64,000 bases of DNA from Bacteroidales bacterium (lineage in GTDB: Bacteria > Bacteroidota > Bacteroidia > Bacteroidales > Paludibacteraceae). Both the position numbers and the translations under genes were made by a program. The notes beneath the pieces were generated by a model that was not told the origin of the DNA, did not search any database, and saw nothing but the letters and a program-made list of their open reading frames with translations. This document shows positions 29,022 through 38,691 of this stretch, in pieces (the stretch's first letter is position 1; each line of letters opens with the position of its first letter). The stretch is from the NCBI GenBank assembly GCA_022783865.1, contig JALFYY010000012.1, positions 25,947-89,946 of the forward strand, given 5' to 3'.

Positions 29022-31205
29022 TTAGTTTCCTCTCTCCGATTGGAATTGTACGCGTACCAATCTCACTTCTATTTCTGTAAAGTCATCTTCGCCCAATGCT
29101 TCCAAAGCCTTCTTTATATTGTCAGACTCTGCATTTTGGAAGTATTCTATCATCTCTTCTTCTTTGTCGGGGTCGATTACTTCCTTGATAAAGTAGTTGA
29201 TATTGATTTTCGTACCCGAATAGACAATGGCTTCTATCTCGTCCAAAAGTTCTTCCATACTCATACCTTTCGATTCTGCCAAGTCGTCCAAATCCACTTG
29301 ACGGTCAATGGCTTGAATAATCGAAATCTTGAGTTGCGATTTCCTTGCAACAGTGCGTACCCGCATGTCTTCCGGACGGATAATCTCGTTTTCTTCCACA
29401 TATTCTTTGATGATGCGCAAGAACTCTTCGCCATAGCGTTTCGCTTTGCCGGCACCTACACCCGGAATGTTTTGCAGTTCTTCCATGGTGATAGGATAGG
29501 TGGTGGTCATGGCTTCCAACGACGGGTCTTGGAAGATAACAAACGGAGGTACGTTCAGTTTCTTCGACAGTTTCTTTCTCAGGTCCTTCAAAATGGAGTA
29601 GAGTACATCGTCTGCAGCGGAGCAACCGGCGATGTTTTGTTCCATTTCTTCCTCTTCGTTTTCTTCGTTGTCCTCCATCGGTACGAAAAATTCTCCGCCT
29701 TTCTTGATGAATTTCTTGCCTTCGGGAGTAAGTTTGAGTGTACCGTACGATTCTATGTCTTTTTTCAGCAAGCCGTTGATCATGGCTTGGCGGATAATGG
29801 CGTGCAGTGTGCTTTCGTCTTCTTCTTCCGCTTCGCCGAAACACTCTAAGTTGTTGTGCTTGTACGATAATACGGCGGCTGTTTCGTTTCCTTTCAGAAT
29901 ATCTACAATGTGGTCGGCTTTGAATTTCTCGTTCAGTTGCTGGATGGTCTCCAACACGAGTTGCGCCAATTCACTCATGTCTGTCATATGATAATGCTTT
30001 TTACAGTTATCGCAGTTGCCGCAGTTGTCTTGGTTGTATTCTTCACCGAAGTAATGCAGCAACAACTTACGACGGCAAAGTGTTGATTCAGCGTATGTTT
30101 GTGTCTCGAATAGCAATTGGTTGCCTATTTCTTGCTCGGCAACGGGTTTGTCTTGTGTGAATTTCTTGAGGCGGTCGATGTCGGCAGGAGAATAATAGCA
30201 GATACATTTGCCTTCACCGCCGTCTCTGCCGGCACGGCCTGTCTCTTGATAATAGCCTTCTATCGATTTCGGAATGTCGTAGTGAATCACAAAGCGCACA
30301 TCGGGTTTGTCGATACCCATACCGAAAGCGATGGTGGCGACTATCACTTGCACTTTCTCCATCAGGAAAGCGTCTTGGTTTTCCGAACGGACCGATGATT
30401 CCATACCGGCATGGTAGGGCAGTGCTTTGATGTTGTTCACTTGCAGGATTTGGGCAAGTTCTTCCACAGTCTTGCGGCTCAGGCAATAGATGATGCCCGA
30501 TTTGCCTTCCATTTGGCGGATGAATTTGATTATATCTTTGTCTACATTCTCGTCTTTGTTCCTTACTTCATAATACAGGTTCGGACGGTTGAACGAGTAT
30601 TTGAACACTTCCGCTTTCAGTATGCCTAAGTTCTTTTGGATGTCGTGTTGCACTTTGGGAGTGGCGGTAGCCGTCAGAGCGATAATAGGAGAACGTCCTA
30701 TTTTTTCCACCATGTCTCTGATACGGCGGTATTCCGGACGGAAATCGTGTCCCCATTCACTGATGCAGTGTGCTTCGTCTATCGCATAGAACGAGATTTT
30801 CACCTGGTTCAGGAAACCGATGTTTTCTTCTTTCGTCAACGATTCGGGTGCTACATAGAGCAGTTTGGTTTTGCCGCTCAGTATATCGTCTTTCACAGCC
30901 GTTATCTCTGCTTTCGAGAGCGATGAGTTGATGAAATGGGCGATACCGTCTTCCTCGCTGTAGTTGCGCATGGCGTCCACTTGGTTTTTCATCAAGGCGA
31001 TAAGCGGTGAAATCACGATGGCTACGCCGTCCATCAGCAATGAAGGAAGTTGGTAACACAAACTTTTGCCACCGCCCGTAGGCATTAGTACAAACGTATC
31101 TTTGCCATCCATCAGGTTGTTGATGATAGCTTCCTGATTGCCTTTGAAACTTCCGAATCCGAAGTTCTTGCGCAACGCTGCTATAAGTTGTTCATGTCTG
31201 TCCAT
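29022..31205 (-). CDS. recQ: ATP-dependent DNA helicase RecQ (with HRDC domain)
   Basis: MPTGGGKSLCYQLP, DEAHCISEWGHDFRPEY, QETGRAGRDG, zinc site CGNCDNC, HRDC ELQNIPGVGAGKAKRYG. Confidence 0.95.
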   Translation of the reverse strand: MDRHEQLIAALRKNFGFGSFKGNQEAIINNLMDGKDTFVLMPTGGGKSLCYQLPSLLMDGVAIVISPLIALMKNQVDAMRNYSEEDGIAHFINSSLSKAEITAVKDDILSGKTKLLYVAPESLTKEENIGFLNQVKISFYAIDEAHCISEWGHDFRPEYRRIRDMVEKIGRSPIIALTATATPKVQHDIQKNLGILKAEVFKYSFNRPNLYYEVRNKDENVDKDIIKFIRQMEGKSGIIYCLSRKTVEELAQILQVNNIKALPYHAGMESSVRSENQDAFLMEKVQVIVATIAFGMGIDKPDVRFVIHYDIPKSIEGYYQETGRAGRDGGEGKCICYYSPADIDRLKKFTQDKPVAEQEIGNQLLFETQTYAESTLCRRKLLLHYFGEEYNQDNCGNCDNCKKHYHMTDMSELAQLVLETIQQLNEKFKADHIVDILKGNETAAVLSYKHNNLECFGEAEEEDESTLHAIIRQAMINGLLKKDIESYGTLKLTPEGKKFIKKGGEFFVPMEDNEENEEEEMEQNIAGCSAADDVLYSILKDLRKKLSKKLNVPPFVIFQDPSLEAMTTTYPITMEELQNIPGVGAGKAKRYGEEFLRIIKEYVEENEIIRPEDMRVRTVARKSQLKISIIQAIDRQVDLDDLAESKGMSMEELLDEIEAIVYSGTKININYFIKEVIDPDKEEEMIEYFQNAESDNIKKALEALGEDDFTEIEVRLVRVQFQSERGN

Positions 31206-31257
31206 AGAACAAGTTTTGGTTTGTCTTATCTTATATTATAAAAGGTTATTCTGTTTT

Positions 31258-31313
31258 CATCTCCACAACTCCTCATCTTCTCATCTTCTCATCTCCACAA
31301 CTCCTCATTTCCT
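31258..31313. repeat. 8-bp-period tandem array (7 units)
   Basis: catctcca/caactcct/catcttct/catcttct/catctcca/caactcct/catttcct. Confidence 0.85.
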
Positions 31314-31667
31314 CCTACGTACCTTCGCCCGATAATGCAATATTAACTATCAACTATCAAATATTGACTATACTGTTTTTTCTTGCTACAAAAGTAACTA
31401 TTATTTTTGAATCTGCAAATATTTTCCGAGAAAAATATATACTTGTCTGATTTTCTTCGATGAAAAGGTCTTTTCCCGCCTATTCATCGGCAAAAAGTGT
31501 TCGATACAGACGTGTAGAGATGCGATTTATTAGCACGCTCGTTTATTGCGTCTAAAATCACTTATAATAATTTTGCTGTCGGAGTGTGGATGTCTCGCCT
31601 GCATATGTATCGTTGAAGGGTCTCTGCTGTCTCTGTCCTATGCTTCGGATACCTATAAGCAACTAAG

Positions 31668-31744
31668 AGTGGGTGATTAGTGGGTGATTAGTGGGTGATT
31701 AGTGGGTGATTAGTGGGTTATTAGTGGGTTATTAGTGGGTGATT
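31668..31744. repeat. 11-bp-period tandem array (7 units)
   Basis: agtgggtgatt x4, agtgggttatt x2, agtgggtgatt. Confidence 0.97.
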
Positions 31745-31963
31745 CAGCTGATATCAAGCCGGCATCTGAAAAAGGAATATGGTAGGAAGATAGACCAAAG
31801 ACAAAGGAGCAAATGCTGAATAGCGTGAGTTTGCCGGATTCATCTTAAGGTGACAGATTGTAAATCGGGCTCCGCTTGCTAACTCTTAAATCCTAACTCG
31901 TAAATCGGAGGTTCCATCCGGTAACTTGTAAATTGTCTGTCCTTTGTTCTTGCTCCTTTGCTC

Positions 31964-32003
31964 AATTGTCAAATCGTCACATTGTGAAATTGTCAAATTG
32001 TAG
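31964..32003. repeat. 8-bp-period tandem array (5 units)
   Basis: aattgtca/aatcgtca/cattgtga/aattgtca/aattgtag. Confidence 0.8.
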
Positions 32004-32096
32004 CGTTTGTCTCCGTTCATCGTCTAATTCCCGCCGTTCGTCCGCTTTTTTCTGCTGATTCGTCGGAAAATATTTGCTAGAACGTGATATTTGTAG

Positions 32097-32104
32097 TATC
32101 TTTG
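32097..32104 (+). promoter_or_regulatory. -7 element of MFS transporter promoter
   Basis: TTG at 32074, 20-bp spacer, TATCTTTG. Confidence 0.65.
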
Positions 32105-32149
32105 TAGCCACTTAACGAAAATCATAAACAAAGAACATATCAATACCAA

Positions 32150-33484
32150 ATGGAAAAACGTAACTTGTCTTTCGGACAACTTTTCAATTTGAGTTTTGGC
32201 TTTTTCGGCGTGCAGATTGCTTATGCTTTGCAGAGTGCAAACATAAGCCGTATTTTTGCAACCTTGGGTGCCGACCCGCATCAGCTCAGTTTCTTCTGGA
32301 TTCTTCCGCCGTTGATGGGTATGATTGTGCAGCCGCTTATCGGTAAGTATTCCGACCGCACATGGTGCCGGTTGGGGCGACGTAAACCTTATTTATTAAT
32401 AGGTGCACTGATTGCTGTTTTGGTGATGTTGCTTTTGCCGAATGCCGGAAGTTTTAATCTGTCGAAAGCATATGTTTTTCTCGGCTTGAATGCCGCTATG
32501 TGGTTCGGACTTTTCTCGCTTATTTTCTTGGATACTTCTATCAATATTGCCATGCAACCGTTCAAGATGATGGTGGGCGATATGGTCAATGAACAACAGA
32601 AAGGTTTGGCTTACAGTATCCAGTCGTTCCTTTGCAATGCCGGCTCACTGGTGGGCTATTTGTTCCCCATCTTCTTCACATGGATTGGTATTGCCAACAC
32701 TGCTCCCGAAGGCGTTGTGCCTGATTCTGTTATTTGGAGTTTCTATATCGGTGCTGCTATCCTGATTCTGTGTGTGCTCTATACCTTTATGACGGTAAAA
32801 GAGTTGAACCCGCAGGAATATGCCGAGTTTCATGATATTGATTTGCAGAAGAAAGAAGAGAAGAAACCGAATGCCAATTTCATTCAGTTGCTTGTCAAAG
32901 CACCCAAGGCTTTCTGGACGGTCGGATTGGTACAATTCTTCTGCTGGGCTGCCTTTATGTATATGTGGACCTATTCCAATGGTGCCATTGCAAGTCAAGT
33001 GTGGGGTACTACCGAGGTGGCATCCGAAGGCTATCAGGCGGCAGGCAACTGGGTAGGTGTGGTTTTCGCCGTACAGGCTGTCGGTTCGATGCTTTGGGCA
33101 ATGGTGATTCCTATGTTCAGAAATCATAAGGTGGCATATATCGTCAGTTTGCTTTTAGGCGGTTTGGGCTTTATCAGCATTATGTGGATGACCAATCAAT
33201 ACATGTTGTTTGTCAGTTACTTGCTCATCGGCTGTTCGTGGGCAGCGATGTTGGCATTGCCTTTTACGATTCTGACGAACTCGCTCAAAGGTGACAATAT
33301 GGGCTTCTATTTGGGCTTGTTCAACTGTACGATTTGTTTGCCGCAAATCGTGGCAGCTTTGTTGGGCGGTGTGTTGCTCAAATACCTGTGTGGCGGACAG
33401 CAGGTGATGATGTTGGTCATTGCCGGTGTATTGCTCGTTTTGGGTGCCGTTTCAGTCCTTGTTATTAAAGAAGGAAAGGAATAA
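32150..33484 (+). CDS. MFS/GPH-type (SLC45-like) sugar transporter
   Basis: LSFGQLFNLSFGFFGVQIAYALQSANISRIFATLGA...GKYSDRTWCRLGRRKPYLLIGA; multiple TM helices. Confidence 0.88.
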   Translation: MEKRNLSFGQLFNLSFGFFGVQIAYALQSANISRIFATLGADPHQLSFFWILPPLMGMIVQPLIGKYSDRTWCRLGRRKPYLLIGALIAVLVMLLLPNAGSFNLSKAYVFLGLNAAMWFGLFSLIFLDTSINIAMQPFKMMVGDMVNEQQKGLAYSIQSFLCNAGSLVGYLFPIFFTWIGIANTAPEGVVPDSVIWSFYIGAAILILCVLYTFMTVKELNPQEYAEFHDIDLQKKEEKKPNANFIQLLVKAPKAFWTVGLVQFFCWAAFMYMWTYSNGAIASQVWGTTEVASEGYQAAGNWVGVVFAVQAVGSMLWAMVIPMFRNHKVAYIVSLLLGGLGFISIMWMTNQYMLFVSYLLIGCSWAAMLALPFTILTNSLKGDNMGFYLGLFNCTICLPQIVAALLGGVLLKYLCGGQQVMMLVIAGVLLVLGAVSVLVIKEGKE

Positions 33485-33494
33485 GGTGCTAATA

Positions 33495-33676
33495 AACGAC
33501 CGTTTTTTGTCCGCCGGAAAACGGGCATGAGAATACAGGAAACGCCTCAGTAGCCAACTGAGAACAAGAAAATATAAACAACTAAATAATAGTAATTTAT
33601 ATAAAGAAACAAGTAAAAGAGAAGAATTAATACAAACGCCATTTCGTCACCGGGTGGCGGACAAAAAACGGTCGTT
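33495..33676. repeat. 21-bp perfect inverted repeat flanking ~140 bp upstream of susC-like gene
   Basis: aacgaccgttttttgtccgcc (33495-33515) and its exact reverse complement ggcggacaaaaaacggtcgtt (33656-33676); a third inverted partial copy gttttttgtccacc follows immediately. Confidence 0.85.
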
Positions 33677-33781
33677 TTTTGTCCACCGTCAATTCTGATA
33701 AATTCTTTCTCTGCCGAGATGAAGAAAATAACAAATATAAAATACATTTTTTACAACTATTAAACGCTAATTCAACCAATT

Positions 33782-36700
33782 ATGAAGAACGCAAACACAT
33801 TTTTCCGTGGTGCATTGCTCTCTGTGCTAATGATGATGACTACTTTCGTCTTTGCACAAACCACTGCCACGGGTACTGTTGTCGATGCAGCCACCGGTGA
33901 AACCATTATCGGTGCCAGTGTATTGGAATTGGGTACTACCAATGGTACAATCACTGACTTCGATGGTAACTTCACGCTGAAGGTACAACCCGGAGCTACA
34001 TTGAGTATTTCTTACATGGGTTACAAGACAGTGGAACTTCCTGCCGGTCAAAGCCTGAAAATCTCTTTGGGTGAAGACACTGAGTTGCTGGATGAAGTGG
34101 TGGTAGTAGGTTATGGTGTTGTCAAGAAAAACGACGCTACCGGTTCGGTTACCGCTATCAAACCCGACGATATGAACAAAGGTCTTACCACTACCGCTAC
34201 CGACATGCTTTCCGGTAAAATCGCCGGTGTGAATGTAACATCTGCCGGTGGTGAACCAGGTGCAGGTGCAACTATCCGTATTCGTGGTGGATCGTCGCTT
34301 TCGGCAAGCAACAATCCGTTGATTGTTATCGACGGTTTGGCTATGGATAACAATGGTATCCAAGGTGTTTCTAACCCCTTGTCGATGGTCAACCCTAACG
34401 ATATCGAAACCTTTACAGTGCTGAAAGACGCTTCTGCAACTGCTATCTATGGTTCGCGTGCGAGCAACGGTGTCATCATCATTACTACAAAGAAAGGATC
34501 TGCAGGTCAAAAACCCAAATTCAACTACGAAGGCAATGTCGGTGCTAACATCATTACCGACCGTTTGGAGGTGATGAATGCTACTGAATATCGCAATTTC
34601 TTGACTGCTAACGAAGGTGTTTATGGTGACATTTATACTAAGTTGGGTAGCGATGATACTGATTGGCAAAAAGAGGTGACACGTGTAGGTATTTCTACCG
34701 ACCATAACTTCTCTGTTACCGGTGGTACGAAACATATGCCTTATCGTGCTTCTTTGGGCTATACCTTGCAAAACGGTACTATCAAAGAGAGCCAGATGCA
34801 ACGTGTTACGGCAGCTGTTAACCTTTCTCCGTCGTTCTTCGACAAACACCTTACTTTCAACTTGAATGCTAAAGGTATGTTTATTGCCAATACTTATACC
34901 GATGGTGGTGGAATCATTGGTTCCGCTTTGGCTTTCGACCCGACTCGTTCTATCTACGACGACACCTATATGGAATATGGCGGTTTCTATCAGACTCCGT
35001 CGCCCATCAAACCGGACGATTCAGGCAATTATTTTGATGAAAATTGGCGCTATATGACCGATACCAACGTGCCGCAGAATCCTGTTGCACAACTCAAGAA
35101 CAAAGACGACAAATCCAAAGCCGGTTCGTTCGTCGGTAACTTGGAAGTGGACTATAAAATCCATGGTTTCGAAGATATGCACCTCCATGCTAACTTTGGT
35201 GCGGACTATTCTTATGGTAAACAACATACTGTTATCAGTCCGTATAGCTATAGCAACAACTACTATGGTTGGGATGGTCTGACCGAAAAGTCCAAATACA
35301 ATCTCCAGTTCAATGCTTATGCACAATACTACAAAGATTTCACCGACGACCAACATTTCGATGCAATGCTTGGTTACGAGTGGCAACATTTCAAAAACTG
35401 GGGATATAGCGATGGAAGTGGAAAATATCAAGATACTTATCTGTCTGACCCGGGTATGCGTGGTAAACCTTATAATGCTTACCGCAATGAATGGGCAAGC
35501 GAGAACTATTTGGTATCATTCTTCGGACGTGTCAATTGGACAGGTTGGAATCAGGTGATGCTTACTGCCACGGTCCGTGGTGACGGTTCTTCCCGTTTCG
35601 CTTATCGCAATGCTAAAGGTGAAAACAAACAATGGGGCGTGTTCCCCTCTGTTGCCTTGGGGTGGAAGATTAAAGAAACTTTCTTCAAAGACAACAATAC
35701 ACTCAGCGAGTGGAAACTTCGTCTCGGATATGGTATCACCGGTCAGCAAGACTTGAACCAAGGTGACTATATCGCTCTGAAACTCTATTCTATTTCGCAA
35801 GACGGTGCACGCTATCCGTTGGGAGATATTGATCCTGAAACTGGGAAGTATATCTATTACGACAGTTATCGTCCCAATGCTTACAACGAAGACTTGACTT
35901 GGGAGAAGACTACTACCTACAATGCTGGTATGGACCTCGGTTTCCTGAACAACCGTGTGTCGTTCAGCCTCGATTACTACTATCGTGTTACGCGCGACCT
36001 GATTGCACTTGTTGACGTGGCAGCCGGTATGAACTTCTCTAACCAAGTAATTAGTAATATTGGTAGCTTGAGTAATCAAGGTGCTGAGTTGATGATGAAC
36101 GCTGTAGCTATAGATACCAAGAACTTCAAATGGGATCTCGGATTGAACGTTACTTACAACCGGAACAAGATTATTTCTCTTACCACAGGTGAGGGTAGTA
36201 ACTACTACGTAGAAACGGGCGGTATTAGTTCCGGTACAGGTAATACTATCCAACGCCATCAGGAAGGTTATGCCGCCAATACATTCTGGGTGTATGAAAC
36301 GTATGTTAACGACGAAGGCTACTACGAAATTGTCAATCAGGACAATAACGAAGATAATAATGGCAATCCTATTATCGATGAAAACGACTTAATACCCTAC
36401 AAGAATCCGATGGCACCTGTTACACTCGGTTTGCAAAGCAAAATGCAGTTCCATGGTTTCGATTTGAGTTTCTCTCTGCGTTCTAATATTGGTAACTATG
36501 TTTACAACGATGTGGCTGCCGGTAAAATGTCATCAATTGGTACTCCTGCACGTAGTGGCGGTTATACTAATATTATCAAAGGCACCGAAAATACCTATGC
36601 ACGTATTTCAGGTTCGAGCACTGTATCCACAGGTTCTAACGCCTATAAGATGGATATCTTTGTGGAGAACGCTTCGTTCCTGCGTATCGACAACATTACT

Positions 36701-36877
36701 TTGGGTTATACGTTCGATAAGAATCCAAAGATAAATGCCCGTCTTTACGCAACTGTTAGTAACCCGTGCGTATTCTCCAAATACTCGGGTCTTGATCCGG
36801 AAGTGTTCGGTGGTATCGACAATAACATCTACCCCCGTTCCCTCTCAGGTCTGATAGGTGTAAGTTTACGTTTCTAA
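33782..36877 (+). CDS. SusC/RagA-family TonB-linked outer membrane protein
   Basis: Signal peptide; carboxypeptidase-like domain ATGTVVDAATGETIIGASVLELGTTNGTITDFDGNF; plug LDEVVVVGYGVVKKNDATGSV; 1031 aa. Confidence 0.96.
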   Translation: MKNANTFFRGALLSVLMMMTTFVFAQTTATGTVVDAATGETIIGASVLELGTTNGTITDFDGNFTLKVQPGATLSISYMGYKTVELPAGQSLKISLGEDTELLDEVVVVGYGVVKKNDATGSVTAIKPDDMNKGLTTTATDMLSGKIAGVNVTSAGGEPGAGATIRIRGGSSLSASNNPLIVIDGLAMDNNGIQGVSNPLSMVNPNDIETFTVLKDASATAIYGSRASNGVIIITTKKGSAGQKPKFNYEGNVGANIITDRLEVMNATEYRNFLTANEGVYGDIYTKLGSDDTDWQKEVTRVGISTDHNFSVTGGTKHMPYRASLGYTLQNGTIKESQMQRVTAAVNLSPSFFDKHLTFNLNAKGMFIANTYTDGGGIIGSALAFDPTRSIYDDTYMEYGGFYQTPSPIKPDDSGNYFDENWRYMTDTNVPQNPVAQLKNKDDKSKAGSFVGNLEVDYKIHGFEDMHLHANFGADYSYGKQHTVISPYSYSNNYYGWDGLTEKSKYNLQFNAYAQYYKDFTDDQHFDAMLGYEWQHFKNWGYSDGSGKYQDTYLSDPGMRGKPYNAYRNEWASENYLVSFFGRVNWTGWNQVMLTATVRGDGSSRFAYRNAKGENKQWGVFPSVALGWKIKETFFKDNNTLSEWKLRLGYGITGQQDLNQGDYIALKLYSISQDGARYPLGDIDPETGKYIYYDSYRPNAYNEDLTWEKTTTYNAGMDLGFLNNRVSFSLDYYYRVTRDLIALVDVAAGMNFSNQVISNIGSLSNQGAELMMNAVAIDTKNFKWDLGLNVTYNRNKIISLTTGEGSNYYVETGGISSGTGNTIQRHQEGYAANTFWVYETYVNDEGYYEIVNQDNNEDNNGNPIIDENDLIPYKNPMAPVTLGLQSKMQFHGFDLSFSLRSNIGNYVYNDVAAGKMSSIGTPARSGGYTNIIKGTENTYARISGSSTVSTGSNAYKMDIFVENASFLRIDNITLGYTFDKNPKINARLYATVSNPCVFSKYSGLDPEVFGGIDNNIYPRSLSGLIGVSLRF

Positions 36878-36905
36878 TTCATGATATACTGAAAAACTAA
36901 CGATT

Positions 36906-38639
36906 ATGAAAAAGCATATTTATATCGGTCTCTTTGCTGTCTTGGCTGTTTTTGGTTTGCAAGGTTGTGTACAAGACCTTAAAGTGGAATCAATCGACCC
37001 GAACACGTCTTCTACTATCGAGGCTAAGAACTTGTTTATGAAGATATATTCAACGCTCGCTCTCACCGGACAGAAAGGTCCTGACGGAATCGGTGACGTT
37101 GCCGGTGTGGATGAAGGTACATCTTCGTTCTACCGTATGATACACGAATTGCAGGAATTCCCCGCTGACCAAATCTATTGGATTTGGCCCGATGTAGGTG
37201 TTGACGATATCCGTAAAATGACGTGGACTGCCAGCAATAGTTTGCTCAAAGGCTTGTACTCGCGTCTGTATTTCGATATCACTTTGTGCAACCTCTATTT
37301 GGATGACTATGCAGATATAGCAACCAAAGAAGAATTGGCGGAAGTTCGTTTCATTCGTGCTCTCAATTACTACTATCTTTTGGATATGTTTGGTAATGTA
37401 CCTCATGTTCTCCATGCCGGTCTGGCGGATTTACCGGAACAAATTATGCGTCCCGACTTGTACAACTGGTTGAAAACCGAATTGGTAGAAGAAATTGAGC
37501 CCAATCTCGCTCCTGCAGGTCAACGCGTGAGTTACTACCGTATTGACCAAGCTGCTGCTTGGTTGCTGCTCAGCCGTTTGTGCCTCAATGCCGAAGTGTA
37601 TGGTAAAGACCGTAACGGAGTACAGCAAATTGCCGATTTGAAGAAGGAATATACAGATGCAGCTTTCTATGCTAATCAGGTAATAGCCTCAAGTTATACT
37701 TTGGCAAGCAAATACACCTATCTGTTCATGGGCGACAACGACGGATTGTCGGCAGTGAACGATGCCAAGAACGAAATCATTCTTCCTATCGCTCAAGATG
37801 GTGTTGAGACGCGTTCCTGGGGAGGAGCATTATATTTGATAGCTTCTTGCAATACTGGTGGAATGCCTCCAACAGGAAGTACTGAAAACTGGAAATGTAT
37901 TCGTTCACGTGCACAATTGGTAGGTTTGTTCTCTGATAAGTTTCAAAGTCCTGTAGCAGATGCTATTACTACCGAAGCAGCTGCGAAAAAAGCATACGGC
38001 GAATTCTTTGGTACAGCTAATGAAATCACTGCTGCCGCAAAAGATGACCGTGCTTTGTTCTGCAACTATAGTTCCGATGGTACCAACACCTATTGCTGCC
38101 AATTCTGGAAAACCAATAAAGGTGATGAGTTTTTGTCGGGTTGGGGTATCACTAAGTTCACAAACTTAATGGCTGATCCTGCACGTATTGCGTCTGACAC
38201 GCAACATCCTGATATGGACCTTCCGTTTATGCGTGCTGCTGAGGCTTATTTGAATTATGCTGAAGCCGTTTTGCGGGGTGGTGAGCAGTGTGGAATGACT
38301 GTTGATGATGCAGTCAACGAAGTGCGAAAGCGTGCCAATGCAGAACCCAAAACCGGTTGGAACCTGACAGATACTCCGTTGAAGGGTCTCAACATCCTGG
38401 ACGAACGCGGACGTGAATTCTATTGCGAGGGTATGCGTCGTTCCGACTTGATTCGTTTTGGCTATTTCACAGGCTCTGCTGCTGAATCTGGATATCGCTG
38501 GGAATACAAAGGCGGTGAATTGCTGGGTATCAAAGCTGCACCCGAAAAATTCCGTACGCTCTATCCGTTGCCTCTGAGCGAAGTCACGGCAAACACAAAT
38601 CTTGAACAAAACCCGGGATATGAAGTCAATGTGCAATAA
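36906..38639 (+). CDS. SusD/RagB-family nutrient-binding outer membrane lipoprotein
   Basis: LQGCVQDLKVE lipobox; VRFIRALNYYYLLDMFGNVPHV; C-terminal ERGREFYCEGMRRSDLIRFGYF. Confidence 0.95.
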   Translation: MKKHIYIGLFAVLAVFGLQGCVQDLKVESIDPNTSSTIEAKNLFMKIYSTLALTGQKGPDGIGDVAGVDEGTSSFYRMIHELQEFPADQIYWIWPDVGVDDIRKMTWTASNSLLKGLYSRLYFDITLCNLYLDDYADIATKEELAEVRFIRALNYYYLLDMFGNVPHVLHAGLADLPEQIMRPDLYNWLKTELVEEIEPNLAPAGQRVSYYRIDQAAAWLLLSRLCLNAEVYGKDRNGVQQIADLKKEYTDAAFYANQVIASSYTLASKYTYLFMGDNDGLSAVNDAKNEIILPIAQDGVETRSWGGALYLIASCNTGGMPPTGSTENWKCIRSRAQLVGLFSDKFQSPVADAITTEAAAKKAYGEFFGTANEITAAAKDDRALFCNYSSDGTNTYCCQFWKTNKGDEFLSGWGITKFTNLMADPARIASDTQHPDMDLPFMRAAEAYLNYAEAVLRGGEQCGMTVDDAVNEVRKRANAEPKTGWNLTDTPLKGLNILDERGREFYCEGMRRSDLIRFGYFTGSAAESGYRWEYKGGELLGIKAAPEKFRTLYPLPLSEVTANTNLEQNPGYEVNVQ

Positions 38640-38691
38640 CTGACAAACAATAAACAATATTCAATATTAACAACTTTAACAAATTATTATT

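Noticed and set aside
29022-31205. RecQ/UvrA neighbourhood as a defence island
   Set aside because: Both are standard repair proteins with housekeeping neighbours (rimO, HU, panB); no nuclease, toxin or phage-defence partner found.
33547-33747. 66-aa minus-strand ORF between the MFS and SusC genes
   Set aside because: Overlaps the inverted-repeat leader; low-complexity Phe/Tyr/Leu composition, no start context.
33827-34849. 340-aa minus-strand ORF
   Set aside because: Antisense to the SusC-like gene; Cys/Ser/Thr-rich low-complexity translation.
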